This document shows positions 31,449 through 41,798 of a DNA stretch of 64,000 bases, piece by piece. How positions within the stretch are numbered: the first letter of the stretch is position 1; the number at the start of each line of letters is the position of its first letter. Both the position numbers and the translations under genes were made by a program. Below the pieces are notes generated by a model. It saw only the letters and a program-made list of their open reading frames with translations. It searched no databases and was not told the DNA's origin. Origin of the DNA: Epithemia pelagica (Eukaryota > Bacillariophyta > Bacillariophyceae > Surirellales > Surirellaceae). The stretch lies in the NCBI GenBank assembly GCA_946965045.2, contig OX337229.1, positions 1,488,001-1,552,000 of the forward strand. Direction: 5' to 3'.

Positions 31449-31454
31449 TTAATC

Positions 31455-32238
31455 TGTTACAATTCTTTCTGAATCGTAGGGACATCAATGCTCGTTAGAG
31501 CAGACAATCAGGTAGTCACCAACCGATACAAACCTCTCCACGGGTAAGAGAGGAAAGCAAGTCGTAGTCTATCAAAAGGATAGTCGGGACACAAAAGAGG
31601 ATGTGATAAATGGTGATATTGTTAGATTGTGAGCTTTAGGACTATGGTGTGTGTTTTGATGTGCAGGTCTGGCCAGGGTGCATGACTGATATATTCATGG
31701 CGCTGACAGGACTGGTCTGGTTGGAGTAGACATGGATATTGTGTATTGGAAGTATATGCACTTGTATATCATATACTAATGCCAACAGCTCTTGCTTTGT
31801 TGTGATAAAGGTATTTTTCTTGGCGTGTTGCCGTTTGCATTCTTTGATTTGTGGGAATAGAGATATGGTCTCGCGTGATCGTGATTCGTGCTTCGGTTAC
31901 TTAGGCCGTTGGGCTAAGTCGTGGAGATGCGCACTCGGATAGTAGTTGCACGTGCTTGAGAATATTGGGCGCGCACGTGTAGGGCCATAGTTAATTTCCA
32001 AGCGGTTGTTGATAATGCGCGCATTGCGAGCATGCCATGGCCGAAATTAAAGGTACGCGAGCATGTCGTCACTCTGTTCTCACTTTTCATGAAATGCGAA
32101 GGAATATAGGTCGATATAGCGCCAGCTAGGGAACATAGGACAAAGATGGGCGGCATAGATGGTGCTTCGAAGCCTCGGGACTTGGCTAACCGATGAGATG
32201 CCGGATCTAACCAATGGATAACGGTGAGAATCCTACTA
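31455..32238 (-). repeat. Copia 1 LTR (5' LTR in element orientation)
   Basis: 784 bp, the partner of 20455-21238. It is followed directly by the GCATG target duplication at 32239-32243. Confidence 0.93.
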
Positions 32239-35222
32239 GCATGGTTCCATTTGAGGAGGCCATGCAACACCATAAAGTCTAGGACAATTCCTGACGCTCC
32301 TGTTTTGGTAGTCTCGTCTAAAGCTGAGACAGGAAGTATCAATAATTCAGCCGCAGGGGGAGTGCTACGCCATGTCTGCACGACCTTCGAAGGAAACTGT
32401 TTCGCAATGGCAAAGATATTGCCTTGGCGGTTCTTCCTTAGCTTGTTCATACTGCGACAGACAGTTTGACGACAGGCATTACGAGCGAAAACAGTAGGCT
32501 GCAAAGTATAGTCAACATTGGAATCCGACCGTCGTCTTGTTGATAAATAACGCTTGATTGTCCCAAGTTCCCGACAGCAACTACGAATTTGTTGGTGGTA
32601 ACGTACCCTCTTGCCCGAACAGTCAAATGGATTGCCATGTTGTTGTGTATCACTGATGTACGTGCCGAAAAACATTGACTTTAGGACATCGTACCAAGCG
32701 GTATCCGGTGATTGTTCAAAGGCCGGCATGTTGAAGGCAGCGGGTATTGATTGCTGAATGAATGTCATGGAGGGACGCTCCATGAAAGAATAAACCCATT
32801 GTGGGAACTTCGACAGATACATTGTCATCATGAATCTAGCGGTCACCCGTGTGAACGTAGAACTCTCACCATGCTGGAACTGAAGTCTTCTACCGTCTTG
32901 CAAGTTGTCAAAGACGCAAAGGAGACTTGTAACACGACGAATGGCCTTCTTCGTCCGATTTTCATACGTATCCAGCCAAGGTTGTATACGACGTTCCATA
33001 GTTCTTTTGGACACAGACAGTCCCAACCAAACAGGAATTTGCATTGCCAATAGAGGGTGGCCACAGGCGTATTGCCCCATTGTAAAAACCATGGCAAAGG
33101 GGACCAAGCGGTGGTTGTTCTGCTTCCGAGCTTTGAGGATGAGCTGGAAGAGTACATCAAGTGAAAACCGCTGGCGCATCAAACTTGGACCTTCGGAACT
33201 AACAGAGGCCTCTTCTAATTTCTTGGTATAGCCACTCGAGCCCATGAGGCTGTTGAAATGCACCGGAAGCATTCGCTCAAAATCATTTGCAAGTTCTCTC
33301 GTTTCACTCTCTGAGAGGAGCTTGTCAAATATATTACAAAAACGACCAAAGCAATCCTCCATTCTATCTAAGATTCGTTTGTCAACCTTCTCGCAAAAGT
33401 CCTTGATGACATCTGGTTCAATGAATGGTGGAGGAACGGCGTTGGTGAGTTCTTCGCGAAGGGAAGCAATGGCGGATTCGTGCTCTTGCTTGAGGTCATT
33501 TAGGACGATTGTTGATTTGCAATGCTCCCAGACATGCCGCAAGTCCGACAACATATACCGGTCACCGGGTGTTTCTTGAACCAAACGATGAAGGAGGGTT
33601 GATCGGTCGTCTCCACTTGCTTTCAGCCCACGAAACTGAGCAAGCCAGGGTCGTTCAGGGTGATAGTCGGCCTGTACGAAGATAGATTGAGGGAACTGGA
33701 AGACCTCGAACCAACACAACAACTCCGGAATACAGTCCGTTGGCGGATTGGTTAAATTGAACTTGGAGGAGGGCGGAATGTATGGAAATTTTAAATGTAG
33801 ACCATGTTGATGGACTTCCTTGAGAGCCTCCTCAATCTCGGGATAGGGGTGAAGGCCTACGACCTTGGACCTTCGATCGTCCGGGTTGAGATAAACCCAA
33901 CCAGTCAATTGCTTAAATGACCAACCTTGACAGAGTACTTGTGGAAGATGCATTAATTGCAATGTATCATTCCATATCTTCATCCATTTCTTGGCATAGT
34001 GCGGTGGGAGTGATTCGTCATGGAAAAACAGGGCAACAGGAGTGCCTTCTTTCAAAAACCAGAGATCCTCCAGGAGAAGAGTCCTCATGGAAAACGAAGT
34101 CACAACTTGCAGGGAGTGTTGGTCGGACGAGGTACTGGAGGGATCTTCAGAAGCCGTAGATTCCTGGTGTTTGCGCTTGTTGCTCTTGTTGTCTTGGTAA
34201 CGCCGTTGTTTTTTTACACCAGTAGGAGACCTGCCAACGCCTTTTGAGTAGTTCTTGGCTCTTTTGAGGAGCAAGGAACAGTGGTTTTCAACTAAACCGA
34301 GGGACTTGTTGGGACCGAGATGGGTGGGAGTAACAGCAACCAAGGGAATGTTGTCCGTAGAGGGTCCAGGGTTGTTGCATGACAGAGGAGAGATGCGGCG
34401 CAATGGAAGGAGAAAGGCACCCTCCTCTACCTTTCGTGCCTTTACTTCAAGATTCGGGTGGCGTGCAGAGGAGGCATCACTGTCGGCCGCAGTTGGGGCG
34501 GAGGAAACGGGAGGAGCAGCATTGCCTTCGATGGCAGACAGAAGATTGAGTGATTTCTGTGGAGAGGTCTGGGTGCCGAACTCAACTGCGCCAAAAACTT
34601 GTTGACGATGCCACAAATTGAAGGAGAAATCCGAAATCCTGTTATGCGTCGAAGGTACGGGCGGATGGGCATTGATGGTGTTAGACAAAGGTGCTTCGGT
34701 TGATGGGGAAGAAGCAACATTCAAAGAAGGGAAGGCAGCCGAGAAAGAATCCATTTGTGGGGGCGGTTTTTGTTGCTGACTGTGATCGGTAGTCGAGGGA
34801 ATGGTGGACAAATCACTTGCGTCACCACTCGGTACAAATGTAGACGGTCCTGAGTAGTTGTTGTTGTCTTGTTGTGCTTGTAGGATGGCGGCTGAAAATG
34901 GAGGTCTGACAGCATCCGGAGTTTTGTAGGGATTCACTCCCTCCTCGTCTTCATTACTATCCTCTGAATCGTCGCGGCTTGAATCGTCCATGTCGTCGGG
35001 AGCAGGAGGAGGCGATCCTTCGCTTGGAGGAGGAGGGTCAGGGCCAGTGGCAGCACTGTGGTGTGAGGAAGATGAAGGTGGGTTTTCGGCGAGGCTCCCA
35101 GGGGCTTCTGTACTATCGGTTATGACTTCTTCTCGGACCGGGAGAGCAACGTAGACCTTGCGAACGTCATCTTGTGACTTGCGATGGCGTTTGTGTGAAG
35201 AGGATGACTTCTTAGACGACAT
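32239..35222 (-). pseudogene. DUF6589-like element protein, N-terminal part (5' of the Copia insertion)
   Basis: I place the start at the ATG at 35222 (MSSKKSSSSHKRHRK); the frame is open to 35354, but that extension lies inside the TIR. About 990 residues precede the insertion. Residues 1-340 are Ser/Pro/Asp-rich and disordered, with basic patches suited to nuclear entry. A folded region from ~370 contains FSMRTLLLEDLWFLKEGTPVALFFHD, a WSFKQLTGWVYLNPDD block, and later helical segments with paired Cys (RYHQQIRSCCRELG). The frame then enters the Copia LTR. Position 32239 is in codon phase with 20449, so the pre-insertion gene would be one ~1.73-kresidue frame. Function is unknown; the candidate role is transposase of the 15840-35381 element. 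Confidence 0.6.
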
Positions 35223-35276
35223 GACGACCTGCTGCACCTCTACCCTCTGGATTGACTGTGGTGTGGTTTGCAAGTT

Positions 35277-35381
35277 TGTGTCAAAAACGGGTGAGCCAGA
35301 TCGCGCCTTGGGGGTGAGTAAGAGAATGCACTTTGTGCATTCACTCTCTAGCATCCTAAAAACTCACCCCCGCTGGGGGTA
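35277..35381. repeat. Right terminal inverted repeat of the helicase element
   Basis: This is the reverse complement of the left TIR at both its outer and inner parts (GGGGGTGAGT, CTAGAGAGT, TTACTCACCCCCAAGG, GGCGCGATC). The middle differs and here forms its own hairpin, GAATGCAC TTT GTGCATTC. Confidence 0.9.
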
Positions 35382-35391
35382 ATGCAAGCCC
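35382..35391. repeat. Target-site duplication, right copy (ATGCAAGCCC)
   Basis: Identical to 15830-15839. Confidence 0.9.
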
Positions 35392-36123
35392 ATGTTTGCT
35401 GTCGGGCGTCTTTCGGCGCTCCTGTATCTCACGGCTGGCGACTTATGCGACGACCTGCAACGTAGATGGACCATAGCACAAGCACGATGGCCTGCCTATT
35501 GAAGTCGTGCAGCTCGGCTTACAAATTGAAAGAGTGACATGGCACAAGTAGTCTTTTGTTGCAGAAATAGAGAGGAATACGCAATCAAAAGCGATTGAGA
35601 CATGCAATGAACAATCTCCAAAAACTCGATTGTTCTTATTTTGCACATTGACACCCTTATTTTCAGAGTTTGTGTGAAGAACACTGCGGCGTTGTTGAGC
35701 CATCTCTCGAGAGATTCGATCAACCTTTCGAGTATCGTCATAGGCAAGAGAGGAGGCACAACGTACCAGAACACTGAGGCCAGATAGGGACAGGTCTCTC
35801 TTTTTTGTCCAGATACACTTGCTTTAGACCAGAAGATATCAGATATCTGCTTTGAGCGTCGTTACTCAGCGATCTTGCCCACTCACGGTGTTCCGAAACG
35901 AAGGAGGACAAGGAGTTGGTATCATAAAACATCCTCCTGTCTACTGATCACGGCCCTTTCCCCGCTTCAGACCCATCACCAAAACACTCGCAAGATAGAC
36001 AGTACACAAGAAGCAAGGCGAAGAGTATCCATGTTTTCGGTTTGGGTGGAGGACAAAAAAGAAAACCGAACTTCCATCATTTCGCTGGACTAGGAACAAG
36101 AGCTCGCTCAAAGGGACAGCCCC
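35392..36123. other. Intergenic spacer, no gene seen
   Basis: This is the continuation of the host sequence interrupted by the helicase element. Short frames on both strands lack coding character. It should hold the promoter and 5' UTR of the 36124-39420 gene. Confidence 0.5.
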
Positions 36124-39100
36124 TTGAACCATTCGTCTACCAGAAGAAGGACTCAAGAGTTTTTCGCAATCAACAGAAGGATGATTTCGTCATCTCATTT
36201 CAACGATATAGCCAAAGACGGCGATGACATGAGCAAAGACTTGGCTCCTCCTCCCGCCTTGGCCCCTGCCTTGGCTCAGGCGGAGCAAGACTTGGCCGCC
36301 AGCCTGGATTTTTTGCGTCGTCAACAACAAGGCAACGCCACTTCTACGAGTGGCAAACGATCCGTGGGTTCAGGCTTGTATAGTGACGATGATCCCTCGT
36401 CCTACAAGTTGGACGATTTGCAACGACACTTGTCACAAGCCGATTTGGATTTCTCCGCACACTACTTGGCGCAGAATCGAGGCTTCCACAACGACATGGA
36501 ATCGTGGGAATTTGCCATGCGACAGCAACAACTGCGACTCGAGCAGCAACAACGACAAGCACCTTATGTCCAAGATGAAGGACGTGGAGGAGAAGAAATG
36601 GGTTACACGAGGAAGAGTGAACGATTGAGTTCCAAAACTGACATTACTGGTGGATCATCATCCATTTTTCCTCAACAACAATCCTCTTCCGTATGTGCCG
36701 AGAAGGGAGGAGGCAGAACTGGTGCGTCCACGGCCGCCACATCTCTTCAAGAGTTGGCCACCTCCTGGAATGGCATTTTTAGCACGGACAAGGATGATGA
36801 TGGTGCGGCCAGTGGTAATGGCACCTCGTTTCGGTGGGGGCGGCAACGACGGAAACGACGGCAAGCTAAGGAATCGTCTTCCCTATGGCGTCGCAACAAT
36901 TTGCAGTCGCGGTCAAAATCGGCCGTGCAACATGATCGGCAGAATGTGGAGAATGACAATCATAGTAACGACCTTCATCATTTCGCACAACGGCGCGATC
37001 CGAACAATTCGCATGACGTTGTGTATTCCCATGATGTCTTTCTGGCCGAAACAGCGGGATGGCACGATATGCGAAGACCCGCCGCTGCAATGCCTGATAC
37101 TTCCACAGGTGTTTTACCGGATGCTCATATCTTCCTTCATCCTAACAGATCAATACGATCAGATCAATCGAATCAGGTGGATGATTGTGACCATTCCTAC
37201 GATGAAGAGGATGTCAGCAGTCGGTGGTCTGGTCTGACCAATAGTACGGCTGGTTTACGGAATATGCAACACGAAATGGCCATGGTTGAAGCGGCATTTT
37301 CAAATCAGCCCCAACCGCAAGGATCATCGTTTGATAGCAGTGTTGAACACAAAGGTAATCATCAGGCCAAGATAAAGGTTTCGCAAAACATGAAACCATC
37401 GGACGCATCGACAACTGGGCATATGATCCACTCTGCTTCAACTGAGGTCATGTTGGATGGCATCATCCGGGAAACTCCGTGTCAGGAGGTGATATCTGCC
37501 GACTCTAATCCAATTGGTGAAATGGAAAGATCTAAGTATGGGAAACATTCTTCCGAGCTCACCACCCTGGACTCTGGTGAAGTGCGTCTGGCAATGGAAC
37601 AAGCAACGGCAACTGCGACGGGTAGTGGGACCAAACATCCTTCAGCGGACACCGCACAGCTTGGCCGTGCCTGCAGTGGTAACCTTCATAATGGGGACGA
37701 TCAAAATGAAGAAGAAATTTCCATTACCTTTTCCATATCGACAACAGAATCGCCCCCATCTGCCGTTGTAGCCGCCCCAGAAGAGTGGTTGCGTGACGAC
37801 CCCCAACCACCAGCGGAAAGCTCGACCACTGTATGGATTGAATTGGACGAAGCATTAATTCATAGTGAACGGCAAGTTGCCCTTGACACAGAAAAAGACT
37901 GCCCTGGCTCGCAGGAAGAAAATAGACAAGAAAATGTAAATTCTCCACAAATGCCGGGCTCACAACCAGAGCTGCGCCACGATTCCCAAGCTGAAAAGAA
38001 TAATGAAGAAACGGAAACTCCACGAAATAGTTCCTTTTTGTTCCCGATTCTGCCCTTTCTGCCATCAAGGACAAGTGATGAATCTCCGCCGACTTACCGC
38101 TCGCGTCCTATCGAGCATCTCAATGACGACGCCAGAAATGCGCCAAATCCTTTTTCAAATAAGAATGTGAACCCGAACGAGAAGCAGACTTACACTTGGT
38201 TCTCATTATCATCCAACCCGAATCAACCACAGCGGAAGGAAACTGACGAAGTAAACGAGTCGCCCAGATCTGTATTGGATGTGGATCAATCCTCCAAGCC
38301 CGCCGCGCAGCACTTGAAAATAACTCACCATGATCCTCATACACTTCAACGCACTCCGATTTCCAAGGGCTCGTTATCAAATGTCCGTGCCTGTAAGGTG
38401 GTCGATAATCCAGAGGTCCACCCTTTCCAGCACGATTCAGTGACGCAAATGGCCGCCCAAACTTTTGGGAAGAACGATAATGTTATTGCCGGAAAGACCT
38501 CTGCTGCTGCTGCTATGGGAGCCTCAGACAAAATCACAACGCCTGTTAATGATCAAGAGCTTGGGAAGAAGACTAGTACTGGTCCCATACCAACAAATTC
38601 ATTACCAACGAATGATGAACTGCAACAATGTGAAGGAAAATCTTCTCTGGAGGTTGCCAACCTTTCAGAAGCTGACACGGAACAAGAAGTGACAATGAAA
38701 GCACAACCTAGAGATGAAGAACTGGACGTCCACTGCGACAGACCGCCCCTTATCTCCCAGAGATACGCTTTCTTCGGGTTGTTTGGATGGTCAATGTCTG
38801 CTCCGCGGCAATCGAGCATGGACCAAACTCTTTCAGTGGAACATACAAGGAACGACGAGATAGGCAGACAAGTATACCTGCCTGGTTCGGTACAGACGCT
38901 GTCGAAGTCTGCCTCAGATCAGCATGAGATGGCGCCACAAACTCATATAAGCGACAAAGATCCTCAAACGATGGTGACCGTTGCTCGTGAATGCACCAAC
39001 AGCAACTCAAGTATGACGTCGTTGTTGGTTTCGGTATTGTCAACAGTTGGTATATTGACCACACCCAAAGCTCATAATGGTGTCAAGGACAAAAGGGGTC

Positions 39101-39420
39101 CTCGTTCTCAACCTACCATTGATCACCGGTCGGTGGCTAAAGGAAAGGAAATCACTCGTGATTCCGAAGTGGAGAACGATGAAAAACCAGACGACGGAAG
39201 TGTACAACGAGCCTTTAAATCCCATGACCGCTACCTCGAAGCAAATATGACAGCGGACAACAAACACTTGGGTCATTTGATCACTCCTGTAGCTCCGGAA
39301 AAGAGCGCCATAAGTCGTGAAGAAAAGACAGCTTCCAACACGAAGAAAGGAGAATTTCCGAGGGGCCGATCTATGATGGGCCGCGGCTCCAGTCGTTGCT
39401 GTCCCTGTATAGCGTTCTAA
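36124..39420 (+). CDS. Large disordered hypothetical protein with C-terminal CaaX-like box, up to 1098 aa
   Basis: A single frame; in-frame ATGs at 36124, 36181 and 36229 are all possible, and I report the longest. Nearly the whole protein is polar and low in order, rich in Ser, Gln, Asn and Asp, with no recognisable catalytic domain. Short hydrophobic/aromatic islands recur along it (SSFLFPILPFLPS near 635, TYTWFSLSS near 685, RYAFFGLFGWSMS near 880), which could be short binding motifs. The extreme C-terminus reads SRCCPCIAF. CIAF fits a CaaX prenylation box (Phe at the last position favours geranylgeranyl), and the nearby Cys pair could be palmitoylated. Membrane attachment is therefore plausible but inferred. 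A host gene, not obviously linked to the mobile elements. Confidence 0.7.
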   Translation: MNHSSTRRRTQEFFAINRRMISSSHFNDIAKDGDDMSKDLAPPPALAPALAQAEQDLAASLDFLRRQQQGNATSTSGKRSVGSGLYSDDDPSSYKLDDLQRHLSQADLDFSAHYLAQNRGFHNDMESWEFAMRQQQLRLEQQQRQAPYVQDEGRGGEEMGYTRKSERLSSKTDITGGSSSIFPQQQSSSVCAEKGGGRTGASTAATSLQELATSWNGIFSTDKDDDGAASGNGTSFRWGRQRRKRRQAKESSSLWRRNNLQSRSKSAVQHDRQNVENDNHSNDLHHFAQRRDPNNSHDVVYSHDVFLAETAGWHDMRRPAAAMPDTSTGVLPDAHIFLHPNRSIRSDQSNQVDDCDHSYDEEDVSSRWSGLTNSTAGLRNMQHEMAMVEAAFSNQPQPQGSSFDSSVEHKGNHQAKIKVSQNMKPSDASTTGHMIHSASTEVMLDGIIRETPCQEVISADSNPIGEMERSKYGKHSSELTTLDSGEVRLAMEQATATATGSGTKHPSADTAQLGRACSGNLHNGDDQNEEEISITFSISTTESPPSAVVAAPEEWLRDDPQPPAESSTTVWIELDEALIHSERQVALDTEKDCPGSQEENRQENVNSPQMPGSQPELRHDSQAEKNNEETETPRNSSFLFPILPFLPSRTSDESPPTYRSRPIEHLNDDARNAPNPFSNKNVNPNEKQTYTWFSLSSNPNQPQRKETDEVNESPRSVLDVDQSSKPAAQHLKITHHDPHTLQRTPISKGSLSNVRACKVVDNPEVHPFQHDSVTQMAAQTFGKNDNVIAGKTSAAAAMGASDKITTPVNDQELGKKTSTGPIPTNSLPTNDELQQCEGKSSLEVANLSEADTEQEVTMKAQPRDEELDVHCDRPPLISQRYAFFGLFGWSMSAPRQSSMDQTLSVEHTRNDEIGRQVYLPGSVQTLSKSASDQHEMAPQTHISDKDPQTMVTVARECTNSNSSMTSLLVSVLSTVGILTTPKAHNGVKDKRGPRSQPTIDHRSVAKGKEITRDSEVENDEKPDDGSVQRAFKSHDRYLEANMTADNKHLGHLITPVAPEKSAISREEKTASNTKKGEFPRGRSMMGRGSSRCCPCIAF

Positions 39421-40676
39421 CAAATCGCAGTTTCGTATTAGTTTCTTATGATGGACATGTATGCTTCGGAAGATGAGGTCGTGTCGGGATTAGAGGGGAA
39501 AAACTGCATCTCTGAACTGGACATCTTCCTTAGCTCAGAAGCGTTCATGGTGTCGCAAGTGCAGGTCCTACTACGAATGCTACGCTATACACTGAGCGGG
39601 ATTTAACTCGGCAATAGAAATTCCCTCATCCACAGCGTCGACTCTCTTCAAGTTTCAAGTCCCATGCCTGCTGCTACGAGGCGATCATCTGCGTCGAGGT
39701 AGCTGCAGACAACGTGGGCTTTTAATCTGACCTTACCAGACACATTGTGATATCTTTGTAGAATCATGGGCATTGGGCATGAGCATAAAAAAAATAACGG
39801 TATCCCTCTAGTCTCTAGTCCCTAGGAGTACATTCCTGATGCCTAATCCCTACCCTTTCTGATGACCATAGAATAAGAAGGAGGAGGGAGAAGAGGGAGA
39901 AAATGTGGGGCATGGACAATGGTTCCACTTCCACTCCCGTTTTCATGCGTTGTTTCCGTTTTAACAAAAAAATTGTCCTGAGAAATGAAACAACATGCAT
40001 TTGAAAATTCTTTTGTTATGTTGGATGTGGTCGCAATGTCATTAATTATTGGAAGTGCCTAGCCTCTACATGTACCCTTTCATTGCTAGCTTACTAGCTA
40101 GCTAGGTCATTCAGTACTCCCAAGTCTTTGCTATCTCTAGACAGAGAGATTCTAAGAAGTATCAGATTTGGTTTGAACTTCTCTACTTTCTACTTTCTTC
40201 TCTCTGCACTCTCTCGAGTAGAAGCTCTCTCTAGTCTCTAGTAGACTCTAGAGCTCTTTTACTATAGTAGACAGAGTAGAAGATCTAGCTCTCTACTAGA
40301 GATATTTGGAGAGATCTAATCCTGCTAGCACGAGTAGACAGAAAGTGGAAAGTAGCTAAGATCTGAGGATAGCAGATAGTTGGTAGACTCTACTGTTTGC
40401 TCTATACTCCATACTTCCTCAAAGAGTTCTCTCAGAATCCTCTCACAAACTTCAATCCCGATTTTCATAATGTATTCAGAACCGACGCATGCTCGATCTG
40501 GTTGCACTTAAGCCAAGCAGGTTTCGTCAGATTCCTGTCTTGCCCATTGCCCATGGTCAGAATGTTCAACAATGCAGGCCCCTCATTCCTGCTCACAAAT
40601 TCCCTGAACGCCAATCAATATCACCAACCGACACTGAAGTCTGCATAAAATACAAGTCCGAGGACCAACGCTAAAG
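39421..40676. other. Intergenic region with a CTAG-rich cluster
   Basis: No gene is seen. From ~40085 to 40330 the sequence is saturated with CTAG, CTCTAG and AGAG/CTCT steps (for example GCTAGCTAGCTAGG at ~40093), upstream of the DUF6824-like gene at 40677. A similar cluster lies downstream of that gene. Confidence 0.6.
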
Positions 40677-41798
40677 ATGAACCTTTGGAAATCTTGCAAC
40701 ATCGCTTCAGGAGAAGAGACGAAAGAGGCTTCTGTTGAACGGCATCAATGCTGGCGTCGAGAAATTAATCAAGAATGCCCAACTTCGAACGTATGTACGC
40801 TGAGGACGAAAGACGTCATCTGTACAAGAAACAGTTCAGTCCACAAGCACCCGGGTAATCGTCGTTATACGGTTCTGATTCAAATGTATTACGAGGCTTA
40901 TCAGTCATCAACGTTGCGCGAAGACAAATCGCGAATCACTCGTCAAGTTATTCAAGCTGTCTGTGATTACGGTGGACGATTTGTAAAATACGACGAGAAT
41001 ACAGGAACGTATCAAGAAATTGACAGTGATGCTAAACGCGAAAAAGTATCGCATGCGCTCCGGACAGCTGTTGATCCTGCAAAAAGACAACGGCGACACA
41101 AACGGATCAACAAAAAGCTTCACTCCAAAGGCGACGTCCGCAACTGCCAGCAATCGATCACCGAAAACAACAACGACGTTTGCTCTAGTCTAAGCTTTCC
41201 CTTGTATGGAAAAGAAGAATGTAATCCTCTTGCGATGAGGAATCGTGTCATCACAGACGACAGCGCAAGGAGCATGGTCAGTTGTGATCGAGACGAAAGA
41301 TTGACTAGGGTTCAGGAAACATCACAAGAGAGAGATATGATCGTTGGTGTTCCATCACTCGCCATATGGTCTTCAGAATATCAGCAATCGGCATCAACTA
41401 TGACACAGGAAAACACACCATGTTTGTCGTCTGTCGACAACACACAGACAGTTCACAGAAAAGCAGCGCACCTAGAGGACAATCAGCACACTATAGGATG
41501 CGGATGTTGTATGGGCTTCGAGCCTGTCTCCTACTCAGAACTACTTGAACGGGAAAAGAGCAGACAAGAGATAAAAACTCATCAGCTGGAAGAACAAATA
41601 TTGATTCAAAAGCTATGCAGTGAGATTCAAGACCAAAGTACATCAATAAAAGGAAACCAATCTTCCGTGGTCGCACCGCCATCAACATTCAAGAATCCCT
41701 TTGAACCGACTCATATTTCGCCTTTCTCCAGGAGTACAATGCCAGAGGACGACCCGGAAGACATGCTGATGGCTTGGGCAAACGAGATTGTATTTTAA
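40677..41798 (+). CDS. DUF6824-like domain protein 1, 373 aa
   Basis: The start is the ATG at 40677. Residues ~57-140 form the conserved domain. It begins HPGNRRYTVLIQMYYEAY, continues KSRITRQVIQAVCDYGGRFVKY and ends with REKVSHALRTAVDPAKR, followed by a basic tail. The domain resembles DUF6824 (known mainly from stramenopiles and abundant in diatoms; molecular function unknown). The rest is polar and disordered, with a CGCCMGF segment near 275 and a Gln/Glu-rich helix near 295-325. The C-terminus is acidic and ends DMLMAWANEIVF. A related gene in the same orientation lies at 51968-53575, with the same domain and a similar acidic/aromatic tail. The basic region after the domain would suit DNA binding, but this is speculation. 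Confidence 0.8.
   Translation: MNLWKSCNIASGEETKEASVERHQCWRREINQECPTSNVCTLRTKDVICTRNSSVHKHPGNRRYTVLIQMYYEAYQSSTLREDKSRITRQVIQAVCDYGGRFVKYDENTGTYQEIDSDAKREKVSHALRTAVDPAKRQRRHKRINKKLHSKGDVRNCQQSITENNNDVCSSLSFPLYGKEECNPLAMRNRVITDDSARSMVSCDRDERLTRVQETSQERDMIVGVPSLAIWSSEYQQSASTMTQENTPCLSSVDNTQTVHRKAAHLEDNQHTIGCGCCMGFEPVSYSELLEREKSRQEIKTHQLEEQILIQKLCSEIQDQSTSIKGNQSSVVAPPSTFKNPFEPTHISPFSRSTMPEDDPEDMLMAWANEIVF

Larger units (their letters stand above)
20455..32238 (-). mobile_element. Copia 1: internally deleted Ty1/Copia retrotransposon
   Basis: Two 784-bp LTRs (20455-21238 and 31455-32238) differ at about seven positions by my count. The 5-bp duplication GCATG flanks the pair. Orientation is minus: gag and protease frames read leftward, and a purine-rich tract (GTTGTGGGGAG) adjoins the LTR at 21239. 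In this orientation the LTR reads TAGTAGG..TAACA rather than the usual TG..CA. Integrase, reverse transcriptase and RNase H are missing. Its own length is ~4.8 kb once the nested Copia 2 is removed. It could only move with proteins supplied in trans (inference). Confidence 0.92.
15840..35381. mobile_element. TIR DNA element with RecQ-like helicase and DUF6589-like gene
   Basis: The element starts TACCCCCAGCGGGGG and ends with its reverse complement. Inverted repeats extend ~105-120 bp, and a perfect 10-bp duplication flanks it. It spans 19,542 bp, of which ~11.8 kb is a nested pair of Copia elements. The original element was thus about 7.75 kb. It has two convergent genes, each reading inward from its TIR: a RecQ-like helicase (plus) and a very long DUF6589-like protein (minus). 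A 10-bp duplication is longer than the 8 bp usual for hAT and falls in the 8-11-bp range seen with Mutator-like elements, but neither gene resembles a MULE transposase. I cannot match this gene set to a named superfamily. Confidence 0.85.
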
